Shown here: positions 1 through 8,777 of the stretch, in pieces
How the letters are laid out: each line of letters starts with the position of its first letter
How positions within the stretch are numbered: the first letter of the stretch is position 1
Made by a program: the position numbers and the translations under genes
Source: Candidatus Limihabitans stercoravium
GTDB lineage: Bacteria > Bacillota > Clostridia > Christensenellales > CAG-314
DNA length: 37,979 nucleotides
Assembly: GCA_018715495.1 (NCBI GenBank)
Contig: DVLO01000042.1
Coordinates: 1 to 37,979 of the forward strand
Reading direction: 5' to 3'
Notes under the pieces: generated by a model
Databases searched by the model: none
What the model saw: only the letters and a program-made list of their open reading frames with translations
Told to the model about the DNA's origin: nothing

Positions 1-708
1 ACAGGAAAACTCACTCCCTCTGTCACATGTGATCGTCTTTACCGCTTCTTTCGGAAACTCTGAGAGTACGGAAATGATCGCTTTCGCCATCGTTTCTCCC
101 TTTCTGTCCGGTATCTTCACTGCTATGTAATATCTCGTCTTTCTCTCGGCAAGCGTTGCAAAACATGTCTTGCTTTTCCCTTGTCCGGATACCACGGTAT
201 CCGCTTCCCAATGCCCGAACTCCTTGCGATTATACACGCTCTTATCTCGTTTCCTTATACTTTTTCCCGTTGTGAACCTTCCTCCATTGCCTAAACGCTT
301 GCGCGTCTTTCCTTTCCTCCTCAGGTTTTTCAGGGTGGAATGCAAATATCTTTCGTCTATCCAACGATAAATTGTTTTGAATGAAGGCATTTTCATGCCG
401 CACGGTGTGTTGGATATTTGTTCGGGAGACCATGTTTGGGACAGCTTTTCGTCTATGTAATCCAATACTTCTTGTTTCCAAAACATCCCGCGGTGCCGAT
501 AACTGTTGCGCAGGTTGCTTTTCTTTTGCGCCGTATGCGGATAGTATCTCGGGATATCCCTGAAAAACGTACAATTCCGCCTCAGCTCCCGAGATACTGA
601 GCTGACATTTCTTCCGAGCAATCTCGCGATTTCCCTATAACTTTTTCCTTTGACATAGTATTCTCGTAGACAACAACGCTCTTCTATGGTAAAATGTTTA
701 TAGTTCAT
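1..708 (-). CDS. IS30-family transposase, C-terminal part outside the window
   Basis: This is a DDE transposase that would cut and join the ends of its own IS element. The frame is open from ATG at 708 down to base 1, giving 236 residues. The start MNYKHFTIEERC is followed by an IS30-type helix-turn-helix (SYREIARLLGRNVSSVSREL, residues about 23-42). A basic linker and the catalytic core follow. The first Asp lies in HWEADTV and the second in TCDRGSEF; the catalytic Glu must lie beyond the window. AGGAG lies about 7 bases upstream of the ATG, which supports this start. No stop or frameshift is present in the visible part, so the gene may be intact. Confidence 0.88.
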   Translation of the reverse strand, partial: MNYKHFTIEERCCLREYYVKGKSYREIARLLGRNVSSVSRELRRNCTFFRDIPRYYPHTAQKKSNLRNSYRHRGMFWKQEVLDYIDEKLSQTWSPEQISNTPCGMKMPSFKTIYRWIDERYLHSTLKNLRRKGKTRKRLGNGGRFTTGKSIRKRDKSVYNRKEFGHWEADTVVSGQGKSKTCFATLAERKTRYYIAVKIPDRKGETMAKAIISVLSEFPKEAVKTITCDRGSEFSC

Positions 709-817
709 ACAGATCTCCTCTTGTGTAAATGGTTTTGCAACTCTATTTTACCACAGATTTGTATGAACTCCTTTTTTTTTCTTCCTCACCTGTTGCACTT
801 AATAGTATAATTCACCC
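1..817 (-). mobile_element. IS30-family insertion sequence, partial (continues beyond the window start)
   Basis: The left part of the window is the 5' half of an IS30-type element whose transposase reads leftward out of the window. The outer end probably lies at about 790-817, where TGTTGCACTTAATAGTATAA precedes a TTCACC, which resembles IS30-type ends. A similar TTGCA-ACT-TATTTTACC stretch at 735-752 makes the exact end uncertain. The other terminal repeat and any target duplication cannot be seen. The element stops just before the terminator of the next gene, so it sits between transcription units. Confidence 0.7.
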
Positions 818-828
818 TTAGCGTAAAA

Positions 829-856
829 AAAAACTCCCACCGAAGTGGGAGTTTTT
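829..856 (-). terminator. Rho-independent terminator of the pyruvate:ferredoxin oxidoreductase gene
   Basis: A perfect 12-bp stem (AAAAACTCCCAC with GTGGGAGTTTTT) closes a CGAA loop. Read on the minus strand it ends in a run of T and lies 25 bases after the oxidoreductase stop codon. It also isolates the gene from the IS element. Confidence 0.9.
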
Positions 857-880
857 GTAGTCTATAGAAGTAGTGTGCAA

Positions 881-3800
881 TTACTTGCCGGCAAGGTGCT
901 TGTACTTTTCAACTCTTGCCTTAGCTTCTTCTTCCGAACGTTCAAACAGTTGTTCAGCGATTTCAGGCTTGGACTTCATCAAGCTTGCGTAACGTGTTTC
1001 GCCCTTGATGAAATCTTGGTAGCTACCTGTAGGATCCTTGCTGTCCAGTGTGAATGGGTTCTTGCCTTGTTCAGCAAGTGTTGGGTTGTAACGGTACAAC
1101 TGCCAGTATCCGCAATCAACAGCCTTTCTGATTTCTTCTTGAGACTTGCTCATGTTGATACCGTGGTTGATACATGGAGCGTAAGCAATGATCAAGGATG
1201 GTCCCTTGTAAGCTTCAGCTTCTGTCAAAGCCTTTACAAGTTGAGCCTGGTTTGCACCCATACCAACTTGTGCAACGTAAACGTAGCCGTAGCTCATTGC
1301 CATCATACCAAGGTCTTTCTTCTTGATACGCTTACCGCCTGCAGCGAACTTAGCAACAGCACCTGTAGGACTGGACTTACTAGCCTGTCCACCTGTGTTA
1401 CTGTAAACTTCTGTGTCAAGAACAAGTACGTTTACATCTTCGCCACTAGCAAGAACGTGGTCAAGACCGCCGTAACCGATATCGTAAGCCCAACCGTCAC
1501 CACCGAAGATCCAGATGGACTTCTTAACAAGCATGTCTTTTTCAGACAGGATGTAATCAGCAAGGCTTCTTACGGGGCATTCGCTGCTGCAAGCGGAGAT
1601 GAGTTCAAGCAATTTAGCGGATGCTTTCTTGCTTGCTTCTGTGCTGTCGAAACCTTCAAGCCATTCAGCGCAAGCCTGCTTCAATTCTTCGCTTTTAGCT
1701 TGTTGTTGAAGTTGTTCAATAACTTCCTTGAGCTTAGCTCTGCGTTGAGAAACAGCAAGGTTGTAACCGAAACCGAATTCAGCGTTGTCTTCGAACAAAC
1801 TGTTAGCCCAAGCAGGACCGTGACCTTCGGCGTTGGTGGTGTAAGGACATGTAGGAGCGGAACCGCCGTAGATTGACGAACAACCTGTAGCGTTAGCAAC
1901 CATCATCTGATCACCGAACAATTGTGTAATAAGTTTTACGTAAGGAGTTTCACCACAACCTGCGCAAGCACCGGAGAACTCAAACAAAGGTTGCTTGAAT
2001 TGGCTACCGATAACAGTGTCTTGCTTCATGGGGCTTTCAGCTTGCTTTACAGTCTTGCTGAACTTGTAGTTTTCTTCTTCGTGAACTTCCGCTGCGGGAG
2101 TCATTGTCAATGCCTTCTGAGGACATTCGTTAGCGCAGCTTCCGCAACCTGTACAGTCAAGAGGACTTACCTGAACTCTGAACTTCTTACCATTAGCGTA
2201 CTTAGGATTCATTGTTGTGAAGTTTTCAGGAGTTTCGGTTGCTTCATCCATCAATACGGGACGGATACAAGCGTGAGGACAAACGAAAGAACACTTGTTA
2301 CAAGCAACGCACTTTGTTGCATCCCAAACGGGGATATCAACAGCGATACCACGCTTTTCGTACTGAGTTGTACCTGTGGGAACAATACCGCTTGCATCGA
2401 ATGCAGATACGGGAAGAGTGTTACCCTTCAATTTTTCGATAGGACGAACGAATGTTTCGTAGTATTCGCTTGCTTCGGGGTGAACAAGTGTAGCACCTTC
2501 GGTTGTTGTAGCCCAGGATTCGGGGATCTTTACTTCCTTCAAGCCTGCGATAGCTCCGTCGATAGCAGCGAAGTTAGCGTCAATTACCTTCTGACCCTTC
2601 TTGCCGTAGGACTTGATTACAGCTTGCTTCATGTATTCTTCAGCTTCAGCGTAAGGAATGATGTTAGCAAGTTTGAAGAATGCAGCCTGCATTACCATGT
2701 TAGTGGATTTAGCGGAACCTGCGCTCTTAGCAATGTGCAAACCGTCGATGATGTAGAACTTAGCCTTCTTCTGAGCAAGTTGGTTCTTAACGATAGCGGG
2801 AAGTTCAGCTTCAAGTTGATCTTCTGTCCAAGAGCAGTTGAGCAGGAATACGCCGCCTTCCTTCAATTCGGAAAGCATGTCGTAACGTGTGATGTAGCTT
2901 TGGTTGTGGCAAGCAACAAATTCAGCCTGGTCGATGAGGTAGCTGGACTTGATGGGGTTCTTACCGAAACGCAAGTGAGAAATTGTGATACCGCCGGACT
3001 TCTTGGAGTCGTATTCGAAGTAGCCCTGAGCGTAAAGATCTGTGTGGTCACCGATGATCTTGATGCTGTTCTTGTTAGCACCTACAGTACCGTCGCTGCC
3101 CAGACCGTAGAACTTACAACGAGTTGTGCCTGCGGGAGCAACGTCGATGGATTCTTCAATGGCAAGAGAAGTGTTGGTAACGTCATCGTTGATACCTACT
3201 GTGAAGTGGTTCTTCAAGCCGTTGTCAAGGTTCTTGTAAACGGAAAGGATCATGGAAGGAGTGAATTCCTTGCTGCCCAGACCGTAACGACCGCCAACAA
3301 CGTCAAGTTTAACTTGTTGTTCAGCAAGTGCGGTAACAACGTCAAGGTAAAGAGGTTCACCAAGAGAGCCTGCTTCCTTTGTTCTGTCAAGAACAGCAAT
3401 CTTCTTTACTGTCTTGGGAAGTGCAGCAACAAACTTGTCTGCAACGAAAGGACGGTACAATCTTACTTTAAGTACGCCGACCTTTTCGCCCTTCTTTGTA
3501 AGGTAGTCAACTGTTTCTTCAACAGCGTCAGCGCCGCTGCCCATGATTACGATTACCTTTTCGGCATCGGGAGCGCCTACGTAGTCAAACAACTTGTAGT
3601 GTCTGCCTGTAAGTTCGCCAACCTTTTCCATGTACTTTTCTACGATTGCGGGAACAGCTTCGTAGTACTTGTTAGCAGCTTCTCTGTTCTGGAAGTAGAT
3701 GTCGGGGTTCTGAGCTGTACCCTGGCATTGAGGATGTTCGGGGTTCAAAGCTCTGTGTCTGAAATCTTCAACGTACTTCATGTCAAGAAGTTTAGCCATG

Positions 3801-4363
3801 TCTTCGTAGGAGATTTCTTCAATCTTGCTTACTTCGTGACTGGTACGGAAACCGTCGAAGAAGTGAAGGAAAGGTACTTTAGCTTCCAATGTGGAAAGGT
3901 GAGCTACAAGTGCCAGATCCATTGCTTCCTGTACGCTGTTGCTTGCCAGCATTGCAAAACCTGTCTGACGGCAAGCCATTACGTCTTGGTGGTCACCGAA
4001 GATGGACAGTGCATGTGCAGCAAGGGCACGTGCGGAAACGTGGAATACGCAGGGCAACAATTCGCCTGCAATCTTGTACATGTTGGGGATCATCAGCAGC
4101 AAACCTTGGCTTGCAGTAAATGTGCTTGTCAAAGCGCCTGCAACAAGGCTTCCGTGTACTGCACCGGCAGCACCTGCTTCAGATTGCATTTCGGCAATTC
4201 TGATTGTTTGACCGAAAAGGTTTTTTCTTCCGTTGGCAGACCATTCATCAGCAACTTCAGCCATGGGGCTGGAAGGAGTGATGGGGTAAATAGCCGCTAC
4301 GTCGCTAAATGCGTACGCAACGTGAGATGCGGCGGTATTGCCGTCAATAGTTCTCTTTGCCAT
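881..4363 (-). CDS. nifJ: Pyruvate:ferredoxin (flavodoxin) oxidoreductase, single-chain type
   Basis: This enzyme converts pyruvate and CoA to acetyl-CoA and CO2 and reduces ferredoxin; it is central to energy metabolism in anaerobes. The product has 1160 residues, the normal length for the homodimeric fused form. The N-terminal pyrimidine-binding domain begins MAKRTIDGNTAASHVAYAFS and carries AIYPITPSSPMAE. Two [4Fe-4S] motifs lie near residues 685-700 (CVACNKCSFVCPHAC) and 735-750 (CTGCGSCANECP). The C-terminal thiamine diphosphate domain has GDGWAYDIGYGGLDH near residue 955 and NTGGQASKSSP after it. The ATG at 4363 is preceded by AGGAGGACAC. The gene stands alone, with its own strong promoter and terminator. 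The symbol por is also used for this gene. Confidence 0.97.
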   Translation of the reverse strand: MAKRTIDGNTAASHVAYAFSDVAAIYPITPSSPMAEVADEWSANGRKNLFGQTIRIAEMQSEAGAAGAVHGSLVAGALTSTFTASQGLLLMIPNMYKIAGELLPCVFHVSARALAAHALSIFGDHQDVMACRQTGFAMLASNSVQEAMDLALVAHLSTLEAKVPFLHFFDGFRTSHEVSKIEEISYEDMAKLLDMKYVEDFRHRALNPEHPQCQGTAQNPDIYFQNREAANKYYEAVPAIVEKYMEKVGELTGRHYKLFDYVGAPDAEKVIVIMGSGADAVEETVDYLTKKGEKVGVLKVRLYRPFVADKFVAALPKTVKKIAVLDRTKEAGSLGEPLYLDVVTALAEQQVKLDVVGGRYGLGSKEFTPSMILSVYKNLDNGLKNHFTVGINDDVTNTSLAIEESIDVAPAGTTRCKFYGLGSDGTVGANKNSIKIIGDHTDLYAQGYFEYDSKKSGGITISHLRFGKNPIKSSYLIDQAEFVACHNQSYITRYDMLSELKEGGVFLLNCSWTEDQLEAELPAIVKNQLAQKKAKFYIIDGLHIAKSAGSAKSTNMVMQAAFFKLANIIPYAEAEEYMKQAVIKSYGKKGQKVIDANFAAIDGAIAGLKEVKIPESWATTTEGATLVHPEASEYYETFVRPIEKLKGNTLPVSAFDASGIVPTGTTQYEKRGIAVDIPVWDATKCVACNKCSFVCPHACIRPVLMDEATETPENFTTMNPKYANGKKFRVQVSPLDCTGCGSCANECPQKALTMTPAAEVHEEENYKFSKTVKQAESPMKQDTVIGSQFKQPLFEFSGACAGCGETPYVKLITQLFGDQMMVANATGCSSIYGGSAPTCPYTTNAEGHGPAWANSLFEDNAEFGFGYNLAVSQRRAKLKEVIEQLQQQAKSEELKQACAEWLEGFDSTEASKKASAKLLELISACSSECPVRSLADYILSEKDMLVKKSIWIFGGDGWAYDIGYGGLDHVLASGEDVNVLVLDTEVYSNTGGQASKSSPTGAVAKFAAGGKRIKKKDLGMMAMSYGYVYVAQVGMGANQAQLVKALTEAEAYKGPSLIIAYAPCINHGINMSKSQEEIRKAVDCGYWQLYRYNPTLAEQGKNPFTLDSKDPTGSYQDFIKGETRYASLMKSKPEIAEQLFERSEEEAKARVEKYKHLAGK

Positions 4364-4433
4364 TGTGATAGTGTCCTCCTAAAATATTGTAAAGTTTGTG
4401 TGTGGATACAAAAGAATCACAACATACAAAAAT

Positions 4434-4462
4434 ATTATAATAAACAAGACAGTAAAAGTCAA
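4434..4462 (-). promoter_or_regulatory. Sigma-A type promoter of the pyruvate:ferredoxin oxidoreductase gene
   Basis: On the minus strand TTGACT (4457-4462) and TATAAT (4434-4439) are separated by 17 bases, 71 bases upstream of the start codon. Confidence 0.85.
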
Positions 4463-4662
4463 GTTTAATAATGCAATCCCGACAATATTTTACACATCCG
4501 ATACAATGGCGATGGTGTATTTCGACGCTTTGAGGGGGCATTGTAGCGGGGTGATTTTGAACAATTTCGCTGTAAAAACTCTGTTACGGGTTCGGTTTGT
4601 GGCAGGTTGTCGCAATAAGTTAATTTTTGTCCACTTTCTCACGAATATTTGCTCTATTTGTT

Positions 4663-4690
4663 TTGAAAAAAAGCGTTGTTGTGGTATAAT
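4663..4690 (+). promoter_or_regulatory. Promoter of the ECF transporter operon
   Basis: TTGAAA (4663-4668) and TATAAT (4685-4690) are spaced by 16 bases, with TGG directly before the -10, an extended -10 arrangement. The start codon of ecfA1 is 52 bases downstream. The remainder of the 379-base divergent gap (4364-4742) shows no other gene or clear riboswitch. Confidence 0.75.
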
Positions 4691-4742
4691 TTATAAATAA
4701 CCTTTCATAAGGACAGCTAATTTTATTTAATTTGGAGTAACT

Positions 4743-5600
4743 ATGAGTCTTATCAAGCTTACCGATGTATCGTACAGCTACAAAGTACCTGCCGATGACG
4801 ATTCCTACACATGGCAAGTGGGCGTCAAGGATGTCAGCCTTGAAATTGAGAAAGGTTCTTTTGTTGCGCTGGTCGGACACAACGGCTGCGGCAAGAGTAC
4901 TCTTGCTAAACTGTTAAACGGATTGTTCATTCCGCACAATGGCACTGTAGAAGTGGACGGCATGACAACCGATGACCCTAAAAATATATTCAAGATTCGC
5001 AGTACTGTCGGCATGGTTTTTCAGAACCCCGACAACCAGATGGTAACAAGTATTGTTGAAGAAGACATCGCTTTCGGACCGGAAAATCTTGGTGTCCCGC
5101 AAAAGGAAATCGTCGAACGTGTAAAGTGGGCGCTTGACAAGGTTGGAATGTCGAAATTTGCTAAAAACACCACGACAAAGCTGTCAGGCGGACAGAAACA
5201 GCGTATCGCAATTGCGGGCGCACTTGCAATGCATCCGCAGGTTTTGGTGTTGGACGAATCCACCGCAATGCTTGACCCACAGGGAAGAAAGGAAGTTCTG
5301 GAAGTTGTTCATTCGCTCAACAAGGAAGAAAACATGACGGTGGTGCTGATCACTCACTTTATGGAAGAAGTGCTTGGCGCAGACAAGGTGGTTGTCATGA
5401 ATCACGGACAGAAGGTAACCGAAGGCACACCTATGGAAGTGTTCAGTCGCAGTCAGCTGCTTGATGAAGTGGGTTTGAAGATTCCACGCACAATCGAACT
5501 GGCACGCAAACTCAACAGTGCCGGTTGGGATGTTGATGTAAATTGTACCGACGCAACGGAATTGGGGGATAGAGTATGTCAATTGTTGCAAAACAACTGA
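4743..5600 (+). CDS. ecfA1: Energy-coupling factor transporter ATPase EcfA1
   Basis: This is one of two ATPases that drive ECF vitamin transporters from the cytoplasmic face of the membrane. The product has 285 residues. Walker A is GHNGCGKST (about residues 45-53), the ABC signature is LSGGQ (about 147) and Walker B is VLVLDEST (about 166). The Q-loop lies in GMVFQNPDNQM, which is typical of EcfA. The ATG at 4743 follows GGAG. The next gene starts inside its last 25 bases, so the two ATPases are probably translationally coupled. No S component is encoded nearby, as expected for the shared energy module of group II ECF systems. Confidence 0.95.
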   Translation: MSLIKLTDVSYSYKVPADDDSYTWQVGVKDVSLEIEKGSFVALVGHNGCGKSTLAKLLNGLFIPHNGTVEVDGMTTDDPKNIFKIRSTVGMVFQNPDNQMVTSIVEEDIAFGPENLGVPQKEIVERVKWALDKVGMSKFAKNTTTKLSGGQKQRIAIAGALAMHPQVLVLDESTAMLDPQGRKEVLEVVHSLNKEENMTVVLITHFMEEVLGADKVVVMNHGQKVTEGTPMEVFSRSQLLDEVGLKIPRTIELARKLNSAGWDVDVNCTDATELGDRVCQLLQNN

Positions 5601-6430
5601 ATTTCATATACAACCAAGGCACGCCCTTTGAAAAACATGCCCTTCGTGACGTAAATGTGGAAATCGGCGACGGCGAATTTGTAGCCATTGTCGGACACAC
5701 AGGCAGCGGCAAGACGACATTTGTTCAACATCTCAATGCATTGATTCGTTTGCAGAGCGGTAGCCTTACCGTCGGTGACATCGACCTTACACAGAAGAAA
5801 ACCGATCTCAAGAGATTGCGTGGTATGGTGGGAATGGTATTTCAGTACCCTGAATATCAACTGTTTGCCAACACAGTTGAAGAAGACATCGCCTTTGGAC
5901 CTAAAAACATCGGTGTGGACAAGGAAAAAATAGAAACCCTTGTCAAGGATTCGCTTGAACTGGTTGGGATGCCCCTTGCAGTGTTGAAGAAATCGCCCTT
6001 CGACCTGTCGGGCGGTGAAAAACGTCGTGTTGCGTTGGCAGGAGTGCTGGCAATGCAACCCAAGGTGCTTGTGCTTGACGAACCCACGGCAGGGCTTGAC
6101 CCCAACGGTAAGAGAGAAATCTTGTCTTTGGTAAAAAAACTCAACCGTGAAAAGGGCATTACCGTAATCATGGTATCGCACGACATGAACGAAGTTTTCG
6201 AAAATGTCGACCGTGTAATAGTGTTCAATCAGGGACAGGTGGTGCATGACCTTCCGCCCAGAGAATTGTTCCGTAAGCAGCAGGACGTGGAAGGAATGAA
6301 TCTTGAAGTTCCCTACGTTGCACAGTTTCTTAACGCCCTTGAAAGTCACGGCGTTGTGTTGAATCAGGACATCAGAACAGTTGATGAGGCATTTGCCGCA
6401 GTCAACGCTTTGAAAGGGGGTAGCAAGTAA
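5576..6430 (+). CDS. ecfA2: Energy-coupling factor transporter ATPase EcfA2
   Basis: This is the second ATPase of the ECF energy module, which forms a heterodimer with EcfA1. The product has 284 residues. Walker A is GHTGSGKTT (about residues 40-48), the signature is LSGGEKRRVALAG (from about 145) and Walker B is VLVLDEPTAGLDP (from about 164). The start overlaps the end of ecfA1 by 25 bases in another frame. The stop overlaps the start of ecfT by one base. This supports one polycistronic mRNA with fixed subunit ratios. Confidence 0.95.
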   Translation: MSIVAKQLNFIYNQGTPFEKHALRDVNVEIGDGEFVAIVGHTGSGKTTFVQHLNALIRLQSGSLTVGDIDLTQKKTDLKRLRGMVGMVFQYPEYQLFANTVEEDIAFGPKNIGVDKEKIETLVKDSLELVGMPLAVLKKSPFDLSGGEKRRVALAGVLAMQPKVLVLDEPTAGLDPNGKREILSLVKKLNREKGITVIMVSHDMNEVFENVDRVIVFNQGQVVHDLPPRELFRKQQDVEGMNLEVPYVAQFLNALESHGVVLNQDIRTVDEAFAAVNALKGGSK

Positions 6431-7275
6431 TGTTTCGTGACATAACATTCGGACAGTACTACCCGTCCAATTCATTTGTGCACAAGATGGATGCACGTAT
6501 CAAGTTGGTTTTAAATCTATTGTACTTGATCGGAATCTTTTTTGTCGTTTCCTTTGTGGGCTTTGCCTGGATTACGTTGTTCTTGCTCATTGCAATTTTC
6601 GCATCGAAAGTTCCGCTGAAAAACGTACTGAAGTCGGTAAAAGGCATTTTGTTTTTGATGCTTTTCATGATTGTATTGAACGTCTTTTTCACCAAGGGAG
6701 AAAATCTGCTTGTAAAGTGGTGGATCTTTGAAATTTACGCCGAAGGTCTGATTTTTGCAGCCAAGATGTTTTTGAGACTGAGTTACCTTGTAATAGGTTC
6801 AAGTCTTTTGACATTGACGACAACACCCGTTGACCTTACCCACGCACTGGAAAGTCTGTTGAAACCTTTGACATGGATTAAAGTGCCCGTGCATGACCTT
6901 GCGTTGATCATGAGTCTTGCGCTTTCACTTATTCCCAGTCTGATCAACGAAACAGACCGTATAATCAGGGCGCAGAAGGCAAGAGGTGCGGATTTCGACA
7001 CGGGCGGACTCATCAAACGTGCCAAGGCATTTGTACCCATTCTGATACCTTTGTTGGTGTCCAGTTTCCGCCGTGCGGAAGAACTTGCATTTGCCATGAA
7101 CAGTCGTTGCTACGAAGGTTCAACACATCGTACATGTATGCGTGTAATGAAGTTGTCGTGGCGTGATTTTGTGGGTACGTTGGTCGTAATTTTGTTCTTT
7201 GCAGCAGTGTTTACGGTGTATGCAACACAGGACACCTGGGGACTTTCGGAAGGTCTCAAGTGGCTGTATTTCTAG
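6430..7275 (+). CDS. ecfT: Energy-coupling factor transporter transmembrane protein EcfT
   Basis: EcfT is the membrane scaffold that links the two ATPases to interchangeable substrate-binding S components. The product has 281 residues. The N-terminus (FGQYYPSNSFVHKMDARIKL) is characteristic. Several hydrophobic segments follow (about residues 25-85, 98-125 and a last one at about 240-265). The coupling region has the first Ala-Arg-Gly motif in QKARGADF (about residue 181) and a second, diverged as MNSRCYEG (about residue 222), a form I recall as common in Firmicutes. The ATG overlaps the ecfA2 stop as TAATG. truA follows after 8 bases. Confidence 0.95.
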   Translation: MFRDITFGQYYPSNSFVHKMDARIKLVLNLLYLIGIFFVVSFVGFAWITLFLLIAIFASKVPLKNVLKSVKGILFLMLFMIVLNVFFTKGENLLVKWWIFEIYAEGLIFAAKMFLRLSYLVIGSSLLTLTTTPVDLTHALESLLKPLTWIKVPVHDLALIMSLALSLIPSLINETDRIIRAQKARGADFDTGGLIKRAKAFVPILIPLLVSSFRRAEELAFAMNSRCYEGSTHRTCMRVMKLSWRDFVGTLVVILFFAAVFTVYATQDTWGLSEGLKWLYF

Positions 7276-7283
7276 GAGATTTT

Positions 7284-8102
7284 ATGAGGGTAAAACTGAC
7301 AATTTCCTACATCGGCAAGGAATATGACGGTTGGCAAAGTCAGCCGTCGGGACGTGGTGTGCAGGACCATGTGGAAAAGGCGCTTGGCGAAGTGTTGGGA
7401 CATCCCGTAAGACTGTACTGTGCAGGACGTACCGACAAGGGCGTTAACGCAACGGGACAGGTTGCCCATTTCGATACCGACAGAACACGTCTTACACCTT
7501 ATAAAATATGTCTTGCAACAAACATACTGTTGCCGTCGGACATCAGCATTGTTGATGCGGAAATTGCCGAAGACAACTTCGACGCACGTTTCTGGGCGGA
7601 CAGCAAGACATATATTTACAGACTGTATGTCAGTCCTACACGTAAACCCCTTCTTGACATCAACCATGCGCAGGTGTACAAGCCGTTGGACATTGAGAAA
7701 ATGCAAAGGGTGACAAAACTGTTAGAAGGTACGCATGACTTTGCCACATTGCAAAACACGGGCAGTAATCTCAGGGGAACAGTCCGTACGTTGCACAAGG
7801 TTGAACTGCGTGACAACGGCGACGGAACTCTTGAAATTGAAATCAATGGCAACGCATTTCTTTACAACATGGTGCGTAACATCGCAGGATTGCTTGTTGC
7901 TGTGGGTAGTGGTAAAATCAAGGAAGAAGACGTTGAATCGATACTGAAATCAGGGGACAGAAGGCTGTCGGGCAAGACGATGCCTGCATGCGGATTGACT
8001 CTTGAGAAGATACATTACGACGGTGACAGACGGCAAAGGTTCCTAAACCTGTACCGCAACGGAAGCGCCGATGCCATGCCCGATGACGATTACTGCGACT
8101 GA
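7284..8102 (+). CDS. truA: tRNA pseudouridine(38-40) synthase TruA
   Basis: TruA converts uridines 38-40 of the tRNA anticodon arm to pseudouridine. I place the start at ATG 7284 (MRVKLTISYIGKEYDGWQ) because AGGAGA ends 4 bases upstream. An in-frame GTG at 7260 lies inside ecfT and lacks such a site. The product then has 272 residues. The catalytic Asp is in GRTDKGVNATGQ (near residue 50). NMVRNIAGLL, typical of the family, lies in the C-terminal half. The position after ecfT and before rplM-rpsI follows the usual Firmicutes order. Confidence 0.95.
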   Translation: MRVKLTISYIGKEYDGWQSQPSGRGVQDHVEKALGEVLGHPVRLYCAGRTDKGVNATGQVAHFDTDRTRLTPYKICLATNILLPSDISIVDAEIAEDNFDARFWADSKTYIYRLYVSPTRKPLLDINHAQVYKPLDIEKMQRVTKLLEGTHDFATLQNTGSNLRGTVRTLHKVELRDNGDGTLEIEINGNAFLYNMVRNIAGLLVAVGSGKIKEEDVESILKSGDRRLSGKTMPACGLTLEKIHYDGDRRQRFLNLYRNGSADAMPDDDYCD

Positions 8103-8105
8103 TGT

Positions 8106-8139
8106 GGTGAGCGTCACCGTTGTGACAAAAATTTTTGTA
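8106..8139 (+). terminator. Possible weak terminator or alternative hairpins after truA
   Basis: Two overlapping short hairpins are possible: GGTGA-GCG-TCACC and GTCAC-CGTT-GTGAC. They are followed by the palindrome ACAAAAATTTTTGT. The stems are only 5 bp, so termination would be weak. The strong promoter just downstream suggests a new transcription unit starts after it. Confidence 0.3.
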
Positions 8140-8178
8140 AAAATGTAAATATTTGTTGTCATATTGTATTGTATTTGC

Positions 8179-8207
8179 TTGACAACAATGTGTTGTATCA
8201 GTATAAT
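8179..8207 (+). promoter_or_regulatory. Consensus promoter of rplM-rpsI
   Basis: TTGACA (8179-8184) and TATAAT (8202-8207) are both perfect and spaced by 17 bases. This fits a highly expressed ribosomal protein operon. Confidence 0.92.
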
Positions 8208-8213
8208 AGTAAG

Positions 8214-8318
8214 GCTGTGAATAATTCGGCGTCATATTTTAAGCTCTGTGTCGCCTAAATCGCATTTCCACTGGCGGTAATTGTTCAACCGTGAACAGCA
8301 AACAAACTTAAATATTCT
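8214..8318 (+). promoter_or_regulatory. Untranslated leader of rplM, candidate ribosomal protein autoregulatory element
   Basis: About 118 bases separate the predicted transcription start from the rplM start codon. The leader can form GGCG/CGCC (8228-8231 with 8252-8255), CGGT/ACCG (8275-8278 with 8288-8291) and TGTTCA/TGAACA hairpins. L13 leaders that bind the operon product are known in Firmicutes. I cannot confirm a match to that family by eye. Confidence 0.35.
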
Positions 8319-8331
8319 AAGGAGACTCACA

Positions 8332-8763
8332 ATGAAAACTTTTATGGCTAAAAAGGAAGCCGTTGAAAGAAAATGGTATGTAGTAGACGCAACAGGTATG
8401 CACCTCGGTCGTCTTGCTAGCCAAGTAGCTGCTATTCTTCGTGGCAAGAACAAGCCTACATTTACTCCTCACGTAGATACAGGCGATTTCGTAATCGTTC
8501 TCAACTGCGACAAGGTTGTTCTTACGGGTAAGAAACTTGAACAAAAGATTTATCGCCGTCACACAGGTAAGCCGGGCGGACTTAAGGAAATTAAGTACGA
8601 AAGACTCATGCGTGAAAGAAGTGACTTCGCTGTTATGCGTGCCGTAAAGGGTATGCTTCCCAAGAACAGTCTGGGCAGAAAGATGCTCACCAAGTTGCGT
8701 GTATACAAGGGCAACGAACACAAGCATTCCGCTCAACAACCGGAAGCATTGACACTTGCGTAA
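8332..8763 (+). CDS. rplM: 50S ribosomal protein L13
   Basis: L13 is an early assembly protein of the large ribosomal subunit. I choose ATG 8332 ([20 protein letters not shown]), with AAGGAGA 6 bases upstream. This gives 143 residues, the usual length. A longer reading from 8281 would start inside the leader. [15 protein letters not shown] and the C-terminal [16 protein letters not shown] are typical. rpsI follows after 14 bases that hold its own AAGGAGGT site. Confidence 0.97.
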   Translation: MKTFMAKKEAVERKWYVVDATGMHLGRLASQVAAILRGKNKPTFTPHVDTGDFVIVLNCDKVVLTGKKLEQKIYRRHTGKPGGLKEIKYERLMRERSDFAVMRAVKGMLPKNSLGRKMLTKLRVYKGNEHKHSAQQPEALTLA

Positions 8764-8777
8764 GGAGGTAATGAACA

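Noticed and set aside
845-1876. Long plus-strand frame of 343 codons opposite the oxidoreductase gene
   Set aside because: It is a shadow of the strongly supported minus-strand gene, rich in Cys, Ser and Phe, with no known motif.
1922-4468. Plus-strand frame of 848 codons opposite the oxidoreductase gene
   Set aside because: It is a long antisense frame produced by the biased codon use of the real gene. Composition is unnatural and no ribosome site is present.
4491-4660. Vitamin riboswitch before the ECF operon
   Set aside because: No recognised conserved core could be found, and the shared energy module is not usually controlled this way.
5579-6496. Minus-strand frame of 305 codons opposite ecfA2
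   Set aside because: It is an antisense shadow; the plus strand has complete ABC ATPase motifs.
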